Both the position numbers and the translations under genes were made by a program. Source: Azolla caroliniana (Eukaryota > Polypodiophyta). Taken from it: a DNA stretch of 64,000 nucleotides. The notes under the pieces are model-generated. The model ran no database searches. It saw only the letters and a list, made by a program, of their open reading frames with translations, and had not been told where the DNA came from. The stretch's first letter is position 1. Every line of letters begins with the position of its first letter. Below, one piece after another: positions 13,401 through 23,960 of this stretch. The DNA is taken from contig JBHGNT010000006.1 of the NCBI GenBank assembly GCA_043228905.1, forward strand, positions 21,762,001 to 21,826,000, given 5' to 3'.

Positions 13401-16400
13401 CAGTTTCATATACAGTCATTGTAACTGCATTACACAGTTTCTTCTGCATCCAATATCCACCATAATCCCTTTTTTAGTTCATAAACCTCTTCCATACATA
13501 TCTTTCTATATAGACTTTTATATTCAACTATGAGGTTTCTATTGTGCACCATGATTTTTTGTCAGTAACTTCTGAAATTTTCCAGAAATAAAAAGAGTTG
13601 AATTTTAGACATTACATTACATTTCATTGACGAAGCTTGTATGGGTTTAGTTTCCCATTTGCAATTTCCACTGGCAAAATATGTCTTCTAGGAACTATGC
13701 TTCTTTCTGAATTTCTTCTGCTTATCATTTATCTACCTTTTAGACAGCAGTATATAAAGACATGGGCAAATAGCCAATTATTGATGCAGAAAACACATGT
13801 GTGTCAAGGCTGAAAAAACATTGTTGATCAGCTCCTTGCATGTTAGTTATATGATTGCATTTTTCCAGAAGCAGATTTTGAGCAACAAACTTCGAAAGAA
13901 ACTTGAATGATAGCAAAAATATCCGCGTATCATGTTATCCTTACCTAAGCACAGGTCAGTGTGTTTGAACAACATCCCAGCAAGAACTTGTAACTGCAAG
14001 AAGAATAGTGAAGCTTGAGAAAAAATATGAAGGAAAGATAAATTATATACTGAATTTAATGACTTGCCAATAAACTTAAAAGCTACCAATGCTGGTAAAC
14101 AGAATTCGACTATTTGGAAATTTGTCTGAGATGACAGGTTAAAAATTAACCCATGTGGGCATATGAGATCCATCATGTTGTGAGCAAAAACATTTAATGT
14201 AACATAAGATAGTCAGCTTAATATAACATAATTAATAGAGAATATTACCAATAGTTTACAGCTCAATCCATTTCAAAGTAGCCTCAAATGAAAAGTGAAA
14301 GAAAAGGTATCATATATAGCTAGTAAAATACCTTCAACAGCGTTCAAAAGACTGAAATAATGTACCCATATATTGATGGCTTTTCAACGGTACGATAAAT
14401 TACGATGAATTGAGTAAAAAATAAGAGTCCCGTTCCATCTGAATATTAGCCATTCAAAATTAGACAAAGTCCCATGTAAAAAATAACCCCAATAAGCACA
14501 AATGAATATCTAGCAAGAAAAGGTGGAAGGCATCGTAAGTGTGGCCCCATCAATTCATTGTTTGTAATTGTTTAGTTCCAGTTCCATGTTTTCCATCCAT
14601 TTTTTATTGCAGAATCTGTATAGACAGGTGTATTGTACTTGTCATGGTCATTGTATCTTATTTCAATTTGGCAATTTTTTTAATTACAACTAGTTTTTTT
14701 TCCAATTTCATAATTGTGGTTTCAAAGACGGAATTACTACTTGCAGTCATAAATCGTGATAGACACACATGGGTGATAGATCAAAGGTTCACATCCTTGA
14801 TCTTCTCTTTTATTTGTTTTATTGCATTCAAGTAGTCCTGGTCCCTATTTAGCCTGAATCTCAAATGGTTTTTGCAATATGGCTTCTCCTTTGGATGTGC
14901 CTGGAGCTGGCGCATGGAGAAGATCGAGGTGATTTACTAATGAAGTGGTAGACAATAGTTAAGATTATTCATGTAGAATAGTAGGTAAAACTTCCTGCAG
15001 TAATATTCATCTCACACAAAAACTTAAGGATATAAACCAAAGCATTTTGTTTCTATTACTCTTTTAACGTGTCTTAGGGTGATGGGAATAGGCATTTACT
15101 TAATTTTGAAGACAATGATAATCATAGAAAAATGTATAAAAATCTACATAGTTATATGCAGATATGTAAATATGTACATTTATGAGCTACTTATTAGCAA
15201 AGAACCTCGTTTTTCCGACGTAGGCCTTCAAATTTGAAGGGTTGAATTATTATCATCACTGAGAGACTGCCCTGGACTCTATTGGCTTGAAGAACACCTA
15301 AAGCTTCCTCTGCACATGAATTGGCACCCACTCCTATGACCTGGTAAACAGCCAACAGATCCTACTATCTTCTCACATTGTCATATGGAAAAAACCGCAA
15401 CCATAATCATAATATGTTAATGATTTTATACTCAATCCATTTTTTGGCAATGAACATAGTTCTTATTACAGAGATCGATTTAGACAAACTTACACAAATG
15501 ATGACACTAGATGCCTTGTTGAATAGTTGATCTGGAAAATTTGAAGAAATCCGATAAGCAGCTTCCAATAGTAACACATGAGTGCTTGCACAATACAAAA
15601 CTTATTTCTGGTTTAATATACATTTGTGTATATACATAGTCATTTATGTAATACAGCTTAAAGTAGCATAATCACATGTAATTTCGAGACTAACTACAGT
15701 TTCAAGTTCTAGAATCATGAGTTGATGTAAACTAAGAGGTAGTTTTCAAGTTGGTCAACAGAACCATATTGTATAGAAAATCAGAATTACCCACAAAAGA
15801 GAAAATCAACACAAAAAATCTGTGACCTACAAAAAATTGGAAGAAAACTTACCATCAAGCATATTTCTATTGTCTTTGTTCAGTAGGCAAAATGACTGAT
15901 TATCAACAACATCACCTGTGGAAATCCTATCAGATTCCAATGTTCAGTCATATAAAATGGAACATAAGTTTAATGCTCAATGCTTCTTGTATACTCAAGT
16001 TGCTGCACTTAACAGTAGAATAAGATACTTCATTGGGATCAAAATATATTTGTGACTTCAATATGGAAAAAACAACTTAATAGAAGAAAATATATTGATG
16101 GTTCCATCATCTTAACCACCATACATTACCTATCCAAAACACTAGGTACATTGATAGCCAGAGAGAGAATCATTAAACATTCCACCATTTTTACAAAGAT
16201 TCATTAAGCATCCAAAAAACTAGGTACATACTTTGACAAAAGAAACCATAAAAAAAGAAAAAATTGGGTGCAACATAATCATTGAGAAAACGTCCATTAA
16301 ACAAAGAAACACTTTGAAGGTATCCAACATACAAGGCATATAAGGCATCCAACATATGATGAGTATCCATCATCTTCGCAAGCAGCTATTTGTGCATAAA

Positions 16401-17154
16401 AATAAAATAAGAATTTATATCTATCCTCTTTGGAATCATTTGTTATATGCATAAACAGACTATAATTTATATCCATCATCTTTGCAACTACTTTGATAAT
16501 ATGTAATAATAAAATGGGGCAAAATCCAAAAAATCACTGAGATCTTTATTTTCCAAATGCCACTAAGTTTTCCATCATTTCTCCAAATGACCCTGATCAA
16601 CCCCTGAAAGAGCGATAAAGGGGATGATGATTGAAATTTGATCATATATTTGCTCATGAAGAGGTTGATGAATTGCATTCAGGGAAATAACGAAATTTTT
16701 GGGGGTGTCCAGTGAAATAAAGAAAAATTCTGATGTATTTCGGGTATTTGAAATAATAAATACATTATCTTTGCAAAGCATAAATTCTACGCATATAGAT
16801 AAAGAAAGTGTAAAAAGCGAAAAACATAGCATACCATAGCTCCGCAGAAGGAAGTAGGGAAGATTCTCTGCAGAACTGAAGTGCATTCGAAGCACGGGCG
16901 CCGAGCCCAATCACTTTTACACTTCTTCTTCCATGGCTTTCTGTGTTCACGGAGCTATTTAATGTGGAAAGGCTCACATTCGTCTTCATCTTCTTTTCCT
17001 TCACCGTCAATACCATCTTCTTCGTCTCCTCTTTCTCTTCTTCTCTGATGGAGGAGAAACAGCGCGTCTGAGACAGCTGGGCATGAATGAAAGAAGGGAG
17101 GAGCCATGGCTGATCTGGGCTCAATCCAAAGCTTATCCTGCTTCTACACTGCAT
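1..17154 (-). CDS. ARC3: ARC3-like plastid division protein (FtsZ-like + MORN), 3' end off the window
   Basis: ARC3 is a stromal regulator of chloroplast division: it acts on the FtsZ ring and helps place it. Twelve minus-strand exons can be read: 17154-16835, 15926-15853, 15333-15206, 13993-13945, 4402-4290, 4186-4115, 3932-3822, 3733-3552, 2751-1683, 1412-1311, 935-798 and 111 to the left edge. Every junction has GT donor and AG acceptor bases and the phases join without a stop. The order is a possible transit region, a degenerate FtsZ-like domain, a Ser/Asp/Glu-rich linker, then at least four MORN repeats. This FtsZ-then-MORN order is specific to ARC3 among proteins I know. The start at 17154 is the first ATG of the frame; an ATG at 17016 is an alternative. 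No stop breaks the model, so the gene may be functional despite the 9.5-kb fourth intron. Exon borders are read by eye, without transcript support. Confidence 0.88.
1683..2751 (-). CDS. ARC3: ARC3 exon 9: long acidic/serine-rich linker
   Basis: This is the longest exon, 1069 nt with 356 full codons. It links the FtsZ-like domain to the MORN repeats. The first half is low in hydrophobic residues and rich in Ser, Asp, Glu and Asn, probably disordered. The second half has an ordered-looking block ([34 protein letters not shown]) and a helical end ([20 protein letters not shown]). ARC3 proteins have a variable linker here. The donor is CTG/GTTTGT at 1683. Confidence 0.8.
3552..4402 (-). CDS. ARC3: ARC3 exons 5-8: second half of the FtsZ-like domain
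   Basis: Exon 5 (4402-4290) holds a D-A-L-V segment and a helix with [20 protein letters not shown], like the FtsZ T7-loop helix. Exon 6 (4186-4115) is exactly 24 codons, [20 protein letters not shown] and onward. Exon 7 (3932-3822) is 37 codons, including [10 protein letters not shown] and [12 protein letters not shown], the FtsZ G-x-G-x-A-x(n)-A-x-x-A-x-x-SPLL motif. Exon 8 (3733-3552) has the [12 protein letters not shown] strand and ends in the [14 protein letters not shown] strand that closes FtsZ domains. The remaining codon bases AG join G of exon 9 to give Arg. Confidence 0.86.
5104..7613 (+). pseudogene. LINE ORF2 remnant (endonuclease / reverse transcriptase)
   Basis: Pieces in several frames match the intact LINE ORF2 downstream: endonuclease-like text at 5104-5460, linker (5464-5796), W-Y-D-E-E-C at about 5805, YCCFVDFR at about 6340-6365 (catalytic motif A), GVKQGCP at about 6520-6540, then [13 protein letters not shown] and the [14 protein letters not shown] region at about 6920-7040. 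Between GVKQGCP and the C-terminal part there is an internal deletion that removes the YADD active site. Stops and frameshifts are frequent. It cannot encode an active reverse transcriptase. Confidence 0.75.
7782..8170 (+). repeat. Copia A1 5' LTR
   Basis: 389 bp, TGTTGAG to TTTACA. It includes a TATA box (tatataaa at 7992-7999) after a GA-rich run, and a CT/CA microsatellite at about 8080-8127 near the 3' end. It differs from the 3' LTR at a scatter of sites and in microsatellite length. Confidence 0.92.
7992..7999 (+). promoter_or_regulatory. TATA box of the copia A LTR promoter
   Basis: The tatataaa within GTGACTATATAAAGCACCC is conserved in all full copia A LTR copies here: also at about 13086, 45633 and 62994. 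This is the expected place for a pol II promoter of the element. Confidence 0.65.
8171..8182 (+). other. Primer-binding site of copia A1
   Basis: TGGTATCAGAGT follows the LTR directly. It matches the 3' end of plant initiator-Met tRNA (TGGTATCAGAGC) except for the last base. Confidence 0.85.
8316..12636 (+). pseudogene. Copia A1 gag-pol (broken)
   Basis: The order is gag from ATG 8316, zinc knuckle [14 protein letters not shown] (about 9110-9150), aspartic protease motif DSGASNH (about 9385), integrase ([13 protein letters not shown] at about 9960 and the core to about 10400), reverse transcriptase ([14 protein letters not shown] at about 11650) and RNase H ([14 protein letters not shown]). 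Breaks: TGA at about 8451 and TAG near 8484 in gag; a one-base insertion near 9850 against copy A2; TAG at 11539 (Trp in A2); TAA at 11557 (Gln in A2); TAG at 11932. The long open parts are 8673-9881, 9946-11541 and 12043-12636. Domain order integrase before reverse transcriptase is the copia order. Confidence 0.9.
12637..12875 (+). other. Copia A1 3' leader and polypurine tract
   Basis: Between the stop codon and the 3' LTR lies GC-rich, non-coding sequence with many loose repeats of CGCAA/CGCGAA and AAGCCG. It ends in GAGCTTGAGGGGGCG (12861-12875), the likely polypurine tract. The same layout is found in copia A2. Confidence 0.65.
12876..13266 (+). repeat. Copia A1 3' LTR
   Basis: 391 bp, the direct repeat of 7782-8170, with the same TGTTGAG start and TTTACA end. 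Followed by accat and the LINE tail. Confidence 0.92.
13945..17154 (-). CDS. ARC3: ARC3 exons 1-4: N-terminus and first half of the FtsZ-like domain
   Basis: Exon 1 (17154-16835) starts with a Ser/Arg-rich stretch that could be a plastid transit peptide. It then holds [16 protein letters not shown], which matches the FtsZ nucleotide-binding start (VIGVGGGGSNAV type) with the glycine run degraded. Exon 2 is 15926-15853; its nearer AG would create a TGA, so the upstream TAG acceptor is chosen. Exon 3 (15333-15206) carries the sites equivalent to the tubulin signature, but reads [12 protein letters not shown] instead of GGGTGTG, followed by [12 protein letters not shown], the FtsZ KPFxFEGxRR strand. 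Exon 4 (13993-13945) reads [16 protein letters not shown]. Loss of the GTPase glycines is what the ARC3 family shows. Confidence 0.82.
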
Positions 17155-17220
17155 ATTCCAGATGGTGAAATAAAATGAAGGATTTTCCTATGCCATAGCT
17201 TTTGTTGAAACCAGACATGA

Positions 17221-17280
17221 TGTATGTATGTATGACATGACATGACATGACATGACATGTATGTATACAATATGACATGT
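17221..17280. repeat. TGTATG / CATGA short tandem repeats
   Basis: Runs of TGTA/TGTATG and five CATGA units lie between the ARC3 start codon and the MULE terminus. This low-complexity sequence is now the proximal upstream region of ARC3; I see no clear TATA box in it. Confidence 0.7.
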
Positions 17281-17288
17281 GTGTATGC

Positions 17289-17415
17289 GCTCGTGTCTAA
17301 CTAACTGCTACCAAAAATTAAAGCGGGCAAGTGAGGGAATCGCGGTCACGGACGGTGCAGGTTGCACAGCTGATGGCGCGTGCGATCTCCACCATCCAAT
17401 GTGGATTAAAAAAAA
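17289..17415 (+). repeat. MULE 1 left terminal inverted repeat
   Basis: It starts GCTCGTGTCTAAC. About 80 percent identical by eye to the reverse complement of 25090-25209, and also similar in direct orientation to 25236-25345. Confidence 0.75.
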
Positions 17416-17425
17416 AATTGGCAGC

Positions 17426-17690
17426 GTCTGTCACCAGGAGCCCGACTCTCCGACAGCCTCTGTCACCAGGAGCTCGACTCCGTCACAAGGAGCTCCGCTG
17501 TCTGATAGCCTCTGTCACCAGGAACCCGACTCTGTCACAAGGAGCCCTGCTATTTGACAGCCTCTGTCACCAGGAGCTCGACTTTGTCACAAGGAGCCCC
17601 GCTATCTATCAGCCTCTGTCACCAGGAGCCCAACTCTGTCAAAAGGAGCCCCGACGTCTGACAACCTTTGTCACCAGGAGCCCGACTTGG
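17426..17690. repeat. Subterminal tandem repeats of MULE 1
   Basis: About five degenerate units of 50-57 bp built on CAGCCTCTGTCACCAGGAGC and ACTCTGTCACAAGGAGCCCC. The inverse motif (GGGCTCCT) recurs near the other end at 22190-22350 and 24997-25065. Subterminal repeats often bind transposase; that role is an inference here. Confidence 0.75.
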
Positions 17691-18110
17691 AAACAAACAT
17701 CAAAAACTCCAGAAAAATGTTAAGTGTACAACAAATATTTTGCCATGAAAATGATGCATAAACTTCCTCAAAAGAAACCTAAACTTCCAAATTGTTGAAA
17801 ACCTAAAACTTAAAACTTAAAAATCGCACAAACTTCTATCTCCAAGCTCTAAATAACAAATCAACATAAAGTTTCAAATAACAAGTCTTACACAAAAGAT
17901 TAAAACGTCAAATGTTGATAATGGGAATAATCCAAGCCAAAAACCCTAAAATGAAATATGAATACACGTTACATATTAAGATTATGGCTCATGTTGGGAT
18001 GATGGCAAAATGCAACCACAATTTTTACAACATGTAACAATAGAGTCCCTTGAAGTCAAGGTCAATGCAAACACTGAACCTTCTCATGGTCACATATTGG
18101 CAATCGCCTC

Positions 18111-20786
18111 CTAGCCCGACTTACACCTCTTTCTAGTTTTTCGGTGTGGGATTTTGAAGTGTTTGGGGAGCTGCCAACAAGTTCTTGCGAGATGTCTATT
18201 GTTGCGACTTATTGATCTGCCATCTTCTTCATTGGGTGATTTTGGTGCACCAACACGATACACCGTCTCAGTCATATCTTCCAATGTTTGTATACATTCC
18301 CAAATAGTTGCACGGTTGAAGGTTCCTAACCCTTGCTTGAGCCATTGAAGTGCTTCCTCGACCGTTTGTATTTTGGACTTCAATGATTCCATCTCTAATG
18401 TTGTGGGGTTTGTCTCCCCGACTTGTTCTACCTCTGTCTCCACTTCTATTTTTGTATTGTGGTCCATTTGCATTTGGGTCGTGTGATCTATAAAAGGCAA
18501 CGAGCCACATAAATGTGGCATGTGCCTCTCAATAATCATTCAGATATCGAGTAAATGCTTACATTTACTTGAAAGCTCAAGATTCTAAACCAATATCGGG
18601 CCTCACCCACAATATGCATTGTGGAAGTATTGTCAACATACCTTTCCAATATACTCTCGGCCTCTTTAAGTCAGGACCTTTGATTCCTATAATTTGCACA
18701 GGGTGCAAATCGACCACTCTCACATATATTATTGTTGTTGCTTGTACCACTCTATGACCGTTCCCTTCAATGCAAGTGTCAGTTTCATTGTCCCCGATTA
18801 AGACATGCACAAGGTCGATAATTGATCTTTTTATCCTTCCTCTCAAGGCAGTATACTTGATAAACTTCGAATGTCTTTCCACAATATTGGTAGTGTCAAC
18901 ATGACCGTAGTTGAACATTCTACCAAACTTGGGCCAAAGTTTCCTCCACACACATGTAAACCACACCATCCTCCTATATATTGCCAAACACCGGGCTTGT
19001 CTACATATTCTACCTTTAACTCCTCACACATCGTGTTGAATGCGGATGTGGATTCAATAATGCATTGCATCAGTTGGCAAATTTGTTGATAAAGATGGCT
19101 TCTCTTAGTTGCACTTACTTTTGGCAACAAGTTGTCCACCCATGATTGGCGTGAAACTAACACAACAAAAGTCGACAATGTGTTTGTGATCATTGGCCAT
19201 TTACAAAAATCCAAGATTGATGGTCTGTTGCAACCACATTAGTTATGACATTATATGATGTCCAACATTTATCAATCATTATCGCATTTGGCCTCACCGT
19301 GGGCATCCTTGCGAATATGACTCACAAGCAAGTTTCTAATGCGACTTGCTCATGGTTTGATCCCTTATAAGAACTACAAAGCATGTACCATAAGGGCGTC
19401 CCAATTCCCATGGCGTTGAGGGCAACAACTGCATATAATGGTAGCCTGAATTGGTTTGTTTGAAATGTCAAGTCGATTGCCCAAGAGTTGTTTAGGGTCA
19501 ACCGCTCACACATTTCCAACATCCATTGATCTTGAAGTATCAAGATAAATGGTTGTCTAGCGGGAGATCTTGGTTCACCAGGTAGGTAAGGTTGAACATG
19601 AGCCACTTCCCCAAGATCTTGAAGTGCATAGGCATCTTGCATCATCAAAGACCAATCAACCTCTGACATGGCACTCCCAATTTTTAACCTATTTGCCATG
19701 TTATGGAACTCCTTTGGTATCATAAAGGACCTATAGCTAGCAAGCTTTAATGGACTAGCCTTGGACTTATGATATGCTTCCTTACGCATGCTCATTCGTG
19801 CCACATGCCTTGCACACCCAACATAAAATAGGTCATCTTTGCAACTACATTGGGGGTGTGCTGGAAAATAGTACACATCCGACCTACTACTTGGTACATG
19901 ACCACTATGAGGTTCATATATTGAAATGGTCAGTGTCTCATTGTCAACCTCGTCATTTCTTCTACCATCCACATGGAATGTACACCCACATCGAGGTGTG
20001 CACCTACATCATTGAGTGGAATTAGATGCAAGTCAAAATGTCCCAACACGATGACAACTATGTCTAGTCACACACATACCCACGTTGACTCCTTAAGCGT
20101 GTGTGAAACTTGGTTTGCAAATCCGTGAGCGCATCATATGATTGGTGGGTTTCTACCTTGATCACTTCTATGGGTAGGGCTTTCTTATATTTGGCCATGC
20201 TCACTCCCAACATGTCGTTTGGGTCGACCTTCGACACCATTTGGCAACCACAACATGTAATGAGTGCTTTTACATACTCCGATGCGATGCCATAATCATG
20301 TACATCAGTCGCATAACCCCACTTTAACTCTTTAAGAGTCTTTGAAAATGTCTGATGGGACACGTCACCATGTGACGCTAACACTACCTCCCTCCATTTC
20401 TCGACATATATTGCTTGAAGATTAGGTGATGCCTTAAGGTAGATTGCACTCTCATTCCCGAGTATGAGACGACTCTTCATGCGCCTCCATGCATGGAGAT
20501 TTAGAGGTGCACCCCTTGCGACATCACGTCATGCTTCTAATGTTACCTTAACTTGTCTCGATAAATCTATAACCATCAAATCATACGTACCTCTTGAGAA
20601 TGCAAAATACCTGGGGGAACAATACATGAAGGGATCCACCGCCTCATCCTCACGATTAGAATCAAATGACTCATTTGGCATCTCCAATTCGTCCTCAAAT
20701 ACAAATGATGCAGTGGATGACCATGACGTATCCTCCAATTCATCTTCTAACATGGCAAAGACACCATGATGCAATGTGCTCTCCAT
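18111..20786 (-). pseudogene. MULE-type transposase (decayed)
   Basis: Reading from ATG 20786: an acidic N-terminus, a DNA-binding-like middle (NLQAIYVEKWREVV at about 20420), Cys/His pairs (CSCKDDLFYVGC), then a DDE-type core. The first Asp lies in SWAIDLTFQTNQFRLPLYA (about 19473) followed by a G-x-G strand, the second in AIMIDKCWTSYN (about 19272), and the likely Glu in TTNIVERHSKFIKYTALRG (about 18878). A short C-x-C-x-H stretch follows near 18530, possibly a worn SWIM finger. Breaks: in-frame TGA at about 20530, stops and a frame change near 20000-20064, another near 19200 and again near 18840. MULE fits best because of the terminal repeats; some related superfamilies share the DDE layout. 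Confidence 0.68.
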
Positions 20787-20839
20787 AGATGGTTGTGGTC
20801 GATTACTACGATGATTGAAGTTATTGAATACAATGTGAT

Positions 20840-21595
20840 CGAGAATGCCAATGATTGAGGTGAATGAATTTAGTGTGAATGATTATGCCAATGAATGAAG
20901 TGAATGAATTCAGATCTCAGTGAATGATCAAGAATGCGAGCTCTTAATGAATGATCTCAGTGAGAATGCCAGTGATTGAGGTGAATGAATTTAGTGTGAG
21001 CGATTATGGCAAAGAACGAAATGAATGATTTCAGCTCTTAGTGAATGATTGAGAATGCAAGCTCTTAGTGCATGATCTCAACGAGAATGCCAGTGATTGA
21101 GGTGAATGAATTTAGTGTGAGCGATTATGGCAAAGAACGAAATGAATGATTTCAGCTCTTAGTGAATGATTGAGAATGCAAGCTCTTAGTGCATGATCTC
21201 AACGAGAATGCCAGTGATTGAGGTGAATGAATTTAGTGTGAGCGATTATGGCAAAGAACGAAATGAATGATTTCAGCTCTTAGTGAATGATTGAGAATGC
21301 AAGCTCTTAGTGCATGATCTCAACGAGAATGCCAGTGATTGAGGTGAATGAATTTAGTGTGAGCGATTATGGCAAAGAACGAAATGAATGATTTCAACTC
21401 TTAGTGAATGATTGAGAATGCAAGCTCTTAGTGCATGATCTCAACGAGAATGCCAGTGATTGAGGTGAATGAATTTAGTGTGAGCGATTATGGCAAAGAA
21501 CGAAATGAATGATTTCAACTCTTAGTGAATGATTGAGAATGCAAGCTCTTAGTGCATGATCTCAACGAGAATGCCAGTGATTGAGGAGTGATTAT
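20840..21595. repeat. 121-bp tandem array, about six copies
   Basis: The marker agtgattgag recurs at about 20850, 20971, 21092, 21213, 21334, 21455 and 21576, exactly 121 bases apart. The middle units are nearly identical; the first is more divergent and the last is truncated. Each unit contains several GAATGA words (GTGAATGATTGAGAATGC). It lies just upstream of the transposase start on the minus strand, in what would be its leader or promoter. Confidence 0.9.
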
Positions 21596-21662
21596 GCCAA
21601 TGAATGAAGTGAATGTTAGTGACTTCAGTGAATCAATCCAGTATGAATGATTATGCAATGAA

Positions 21663-22200
21663 AATGGTCGTTAGTATGATCGTTGCAGCACAATCATTAC
21701 ACGTAGTTGGGCACCTACATATTAATGAGTCAGGCTCCACAGAAGAGTAACAATGAGACGACTGACATATTAGATCTATAGTGAAGACACATCCAATGGA
21801 GACAGACTTTTGGGTCAAAGCAGGATGCAATGGCCTTTTATTAGAGAAAATTTGCATCAAAGGCAAGAGAGTGCAACGCCATTAAAATATATAGCTCTTT
21901 CATGCATGTGAAGTTCAACATGATCACCCTAGTAAGATGATATGGCATAAGAGTAGATCATAAGTAAATGGGGCATTACCCACATTGCTGGTCGATCGCT
22001 ACAATGAGTATAGTGAGGGAAGTGGAAATTGATTATTGATTTCAGTGTGATTGAATCCAATGAAAATTGTATTCAAATTGCAAATATGTGATTATTTATG
22101 GTGATTGTATTTAGAGGAATATGGTCGTTAGTATGATCGTTGTAGTGCAATCATTACAAATAGTTGGGTAGATGCATATTAATGAGTCAGGCTCCTGCTT
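21663..22200. repeat. Direct repeat pair of about 75 bp, 460 bp apart
   Basis: 21663-21737 and 22124-22200 share TGGTCGTTAGTATGATCGTTG, the AATCATTACA block and TATTAATGAGTCAGGCTCC with few differences. The second copy leads into the GGGCTCCT subterminal repeats. This could be a duplicated regulatory or transposase-binding block. Confidence 0.65.
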
Positions 22201-22800
22201 AGTGAGTTGAGAGTCGGGCTCCTTCATGTTTAATGAGCGAGGCTCCTGATTAATGAGTCGGGCTCCTTCTTGTTTAATGAGCCAGGCTCCTAATTAATGG
22301 GTCGAGATCCTGATGGTTTAATGAGTCGGGCACTTTATTAATGAGTTGGGCTCCTTAATACAAATTTAAACATACTCAAATTTCACATTCAAAAGATAAG
22401 TTGAATATACAAATTTCATATCAAATTGATTAAGATTCACACTATGCATACAAAAGATACCTTCAACCTATTCAAATTTCATACACAAAAGATACATTGA
22501 ATAAGATTCCACTGAGCATACAATAGATACAACCGATTCAAAATTTCACACTGTGCATACAAAAGTTACATTGAATAAGTTTTGAACATTGAATAAGATT
22601 CACAATGAGCATACAATATATTCAACCGATTCAAAATTTCACATTGTGCATACAAAAGATTGCCACCACATAGAAAATATACCTTCAACCTATTCAAATT
22701 TCATATACAAAAGATTGAATAAGTTTCGAACATTGAATAAGATTCACATTGAGCATACAAAAGATTCACATTGATTCATATGCAACCAAAGTGAGATTCA
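22190..22800. repeat. GGGCTCCT repeats followed by ATTCAA/ACAAAAGAT repeats
   Basis: 22190-22350 holds about six loose units of TTAATGAGTCGGGCTCC. 22390-22800 holds degenerate units of about 90 bp containing TTGAATAAGATTCACA and GCATACAAAAGAT. No coding potential is seen on either strand. Confidence 0.6.
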
Positions 22801-23159
22801 AATATTGATTTGATATTACAAAATTAACCATATACAAATGGACAAAAATATGCAAAAAAGGGTTGCCACCCTTGATTCCAAAATACAAAAAAGTTGGCGA
22901 TTATGCAACGACATATACAACAGGTTTACAAAAAATATATACAAAAAAGGATGGCAACTTGCATTTGATAGTACATTGAGATCATTTATTTGATATTACA
23001 AAGTACAACTTTGAATGATTAAAATATGGGAAAGCCCACAGTCTTTCGTGCCCATTTAGCCATGATTTTGTCTTTGAATCCAAACCATTGCTCCTTACCC
23101 TACACCACAAGATCCCATCAACCCTAAGCCCTTACAAAAACAAATGCTCATATTCAATC

Positions 23160-23960
23160 CTAAGCCATACTTACAAAATCATCAGACTCAAATCCTTGAA
23201 TGAACTCCTCAACCAACATTTGAATGGTTTGCATCACGTAATACCCACAATATGTCCCATTAGGTTGGGTCGGGATATGCAATACATGGAATTGCTCGTC
23301 ACTGATGATGCAATGGTCATGCACGGCGTTAGAGATATGTTGTATAGCCAACCTGGAGTGGCATTGAAGATGTTAATCACTCTTGTCTTCAACTTGCTCA
23401 TGTATGTTTGGCATGATCTGTTGTATTTTAGCTCCGGATCCAAAAAACACCTTATCGATTGCTTCCTTTCGTAGATGCTGAAGAATGAGGTGGGTGTGCT
23501 CTTCAAGGAGGTCAATTGCTCTTCTTCCTCTATCTTCAGCTCGCGAGGCAGTATTACACGAATGCCATGTGCCTCTATAAGTGAGCCTCCATCTCAACAA
23601 TCTTGCGAAACCATCGTACCGCTTTTCTACATGAATCTCCAACGATACTTGTGCGACGTTTGATACGTGTTGAGTCTCTTCCACACTTGAAGAGGGACAT
23701 AGGGTCCACTACATCATTTGGTGTGACATTTGCATTAGAAAAACCCAATGTATACTTACTTCAATAATGATTACAAGAATGTACATCAACTCACCATTTA
23801 GTTTGACATCTTCAACAGATGGCCCCACGTCGTGTATGGGGTTCGTATCCATGTTCAAGTCATTCATAGGCTTTTTAGTAATGTTGTTTTCAACATCCAT
23901 GTCATTGGATTTGGGGCACCTAGCACCCTTTCTTACAAAAACCCTAAAACATGCTTCAAG
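23160..23960 (-). pseudogene. Ulp1-like (C48) cysteine protease carried by MULE 1
   Basis: The C-terminal part reads HIPTQPNGTYCGYYVMQTIQ, with the Gln and the catalytic Cys (23247-23249) of the Ulp1/SENP family; the usual D before C is Y. Upstream parts (RYDGFARLLRWRL, DLLEEHTHLILQHLRKEA) lie in other frames at 23373-23684, and an N-terminal piece at 23709-23900. The pieces overlap in different frames, so it either has introns or has been frameshifted. A GTAAGT donor after the conserved EEF segment suggests a downstream exon. MULEs that carry Ulp1 genes are known in plants (Kaonashi-type). Confidence 0.65.

Larger units (their letters stand above)
4403..13944 (-). other. ARC3 intron 4, enlarged to 9.5 kb by nested retroelements
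   Basis: The donor is TTAG/GTAAGG at 13945/13944 and the acceptor is CTGTAG/TT at 4403/4402. The split codon G|TT restores Val between exons 4 and 5. Original intron sequence remains at about 4403-5094 (AT-rich, with a TACAATATA-like low-complexity run at about 4725-4785) and at 13321-13944. The rest is a LINE carrying a copia element, both in the antisense direction to the gene. I see no other gene in the intron. Confidence 0.8.

Noticed and set aside
20840-21595. Possible CRISPR-like array
   Set aside because: Units are contiguous 121-bp tandem repeats without unique spacers, in plant DNA.
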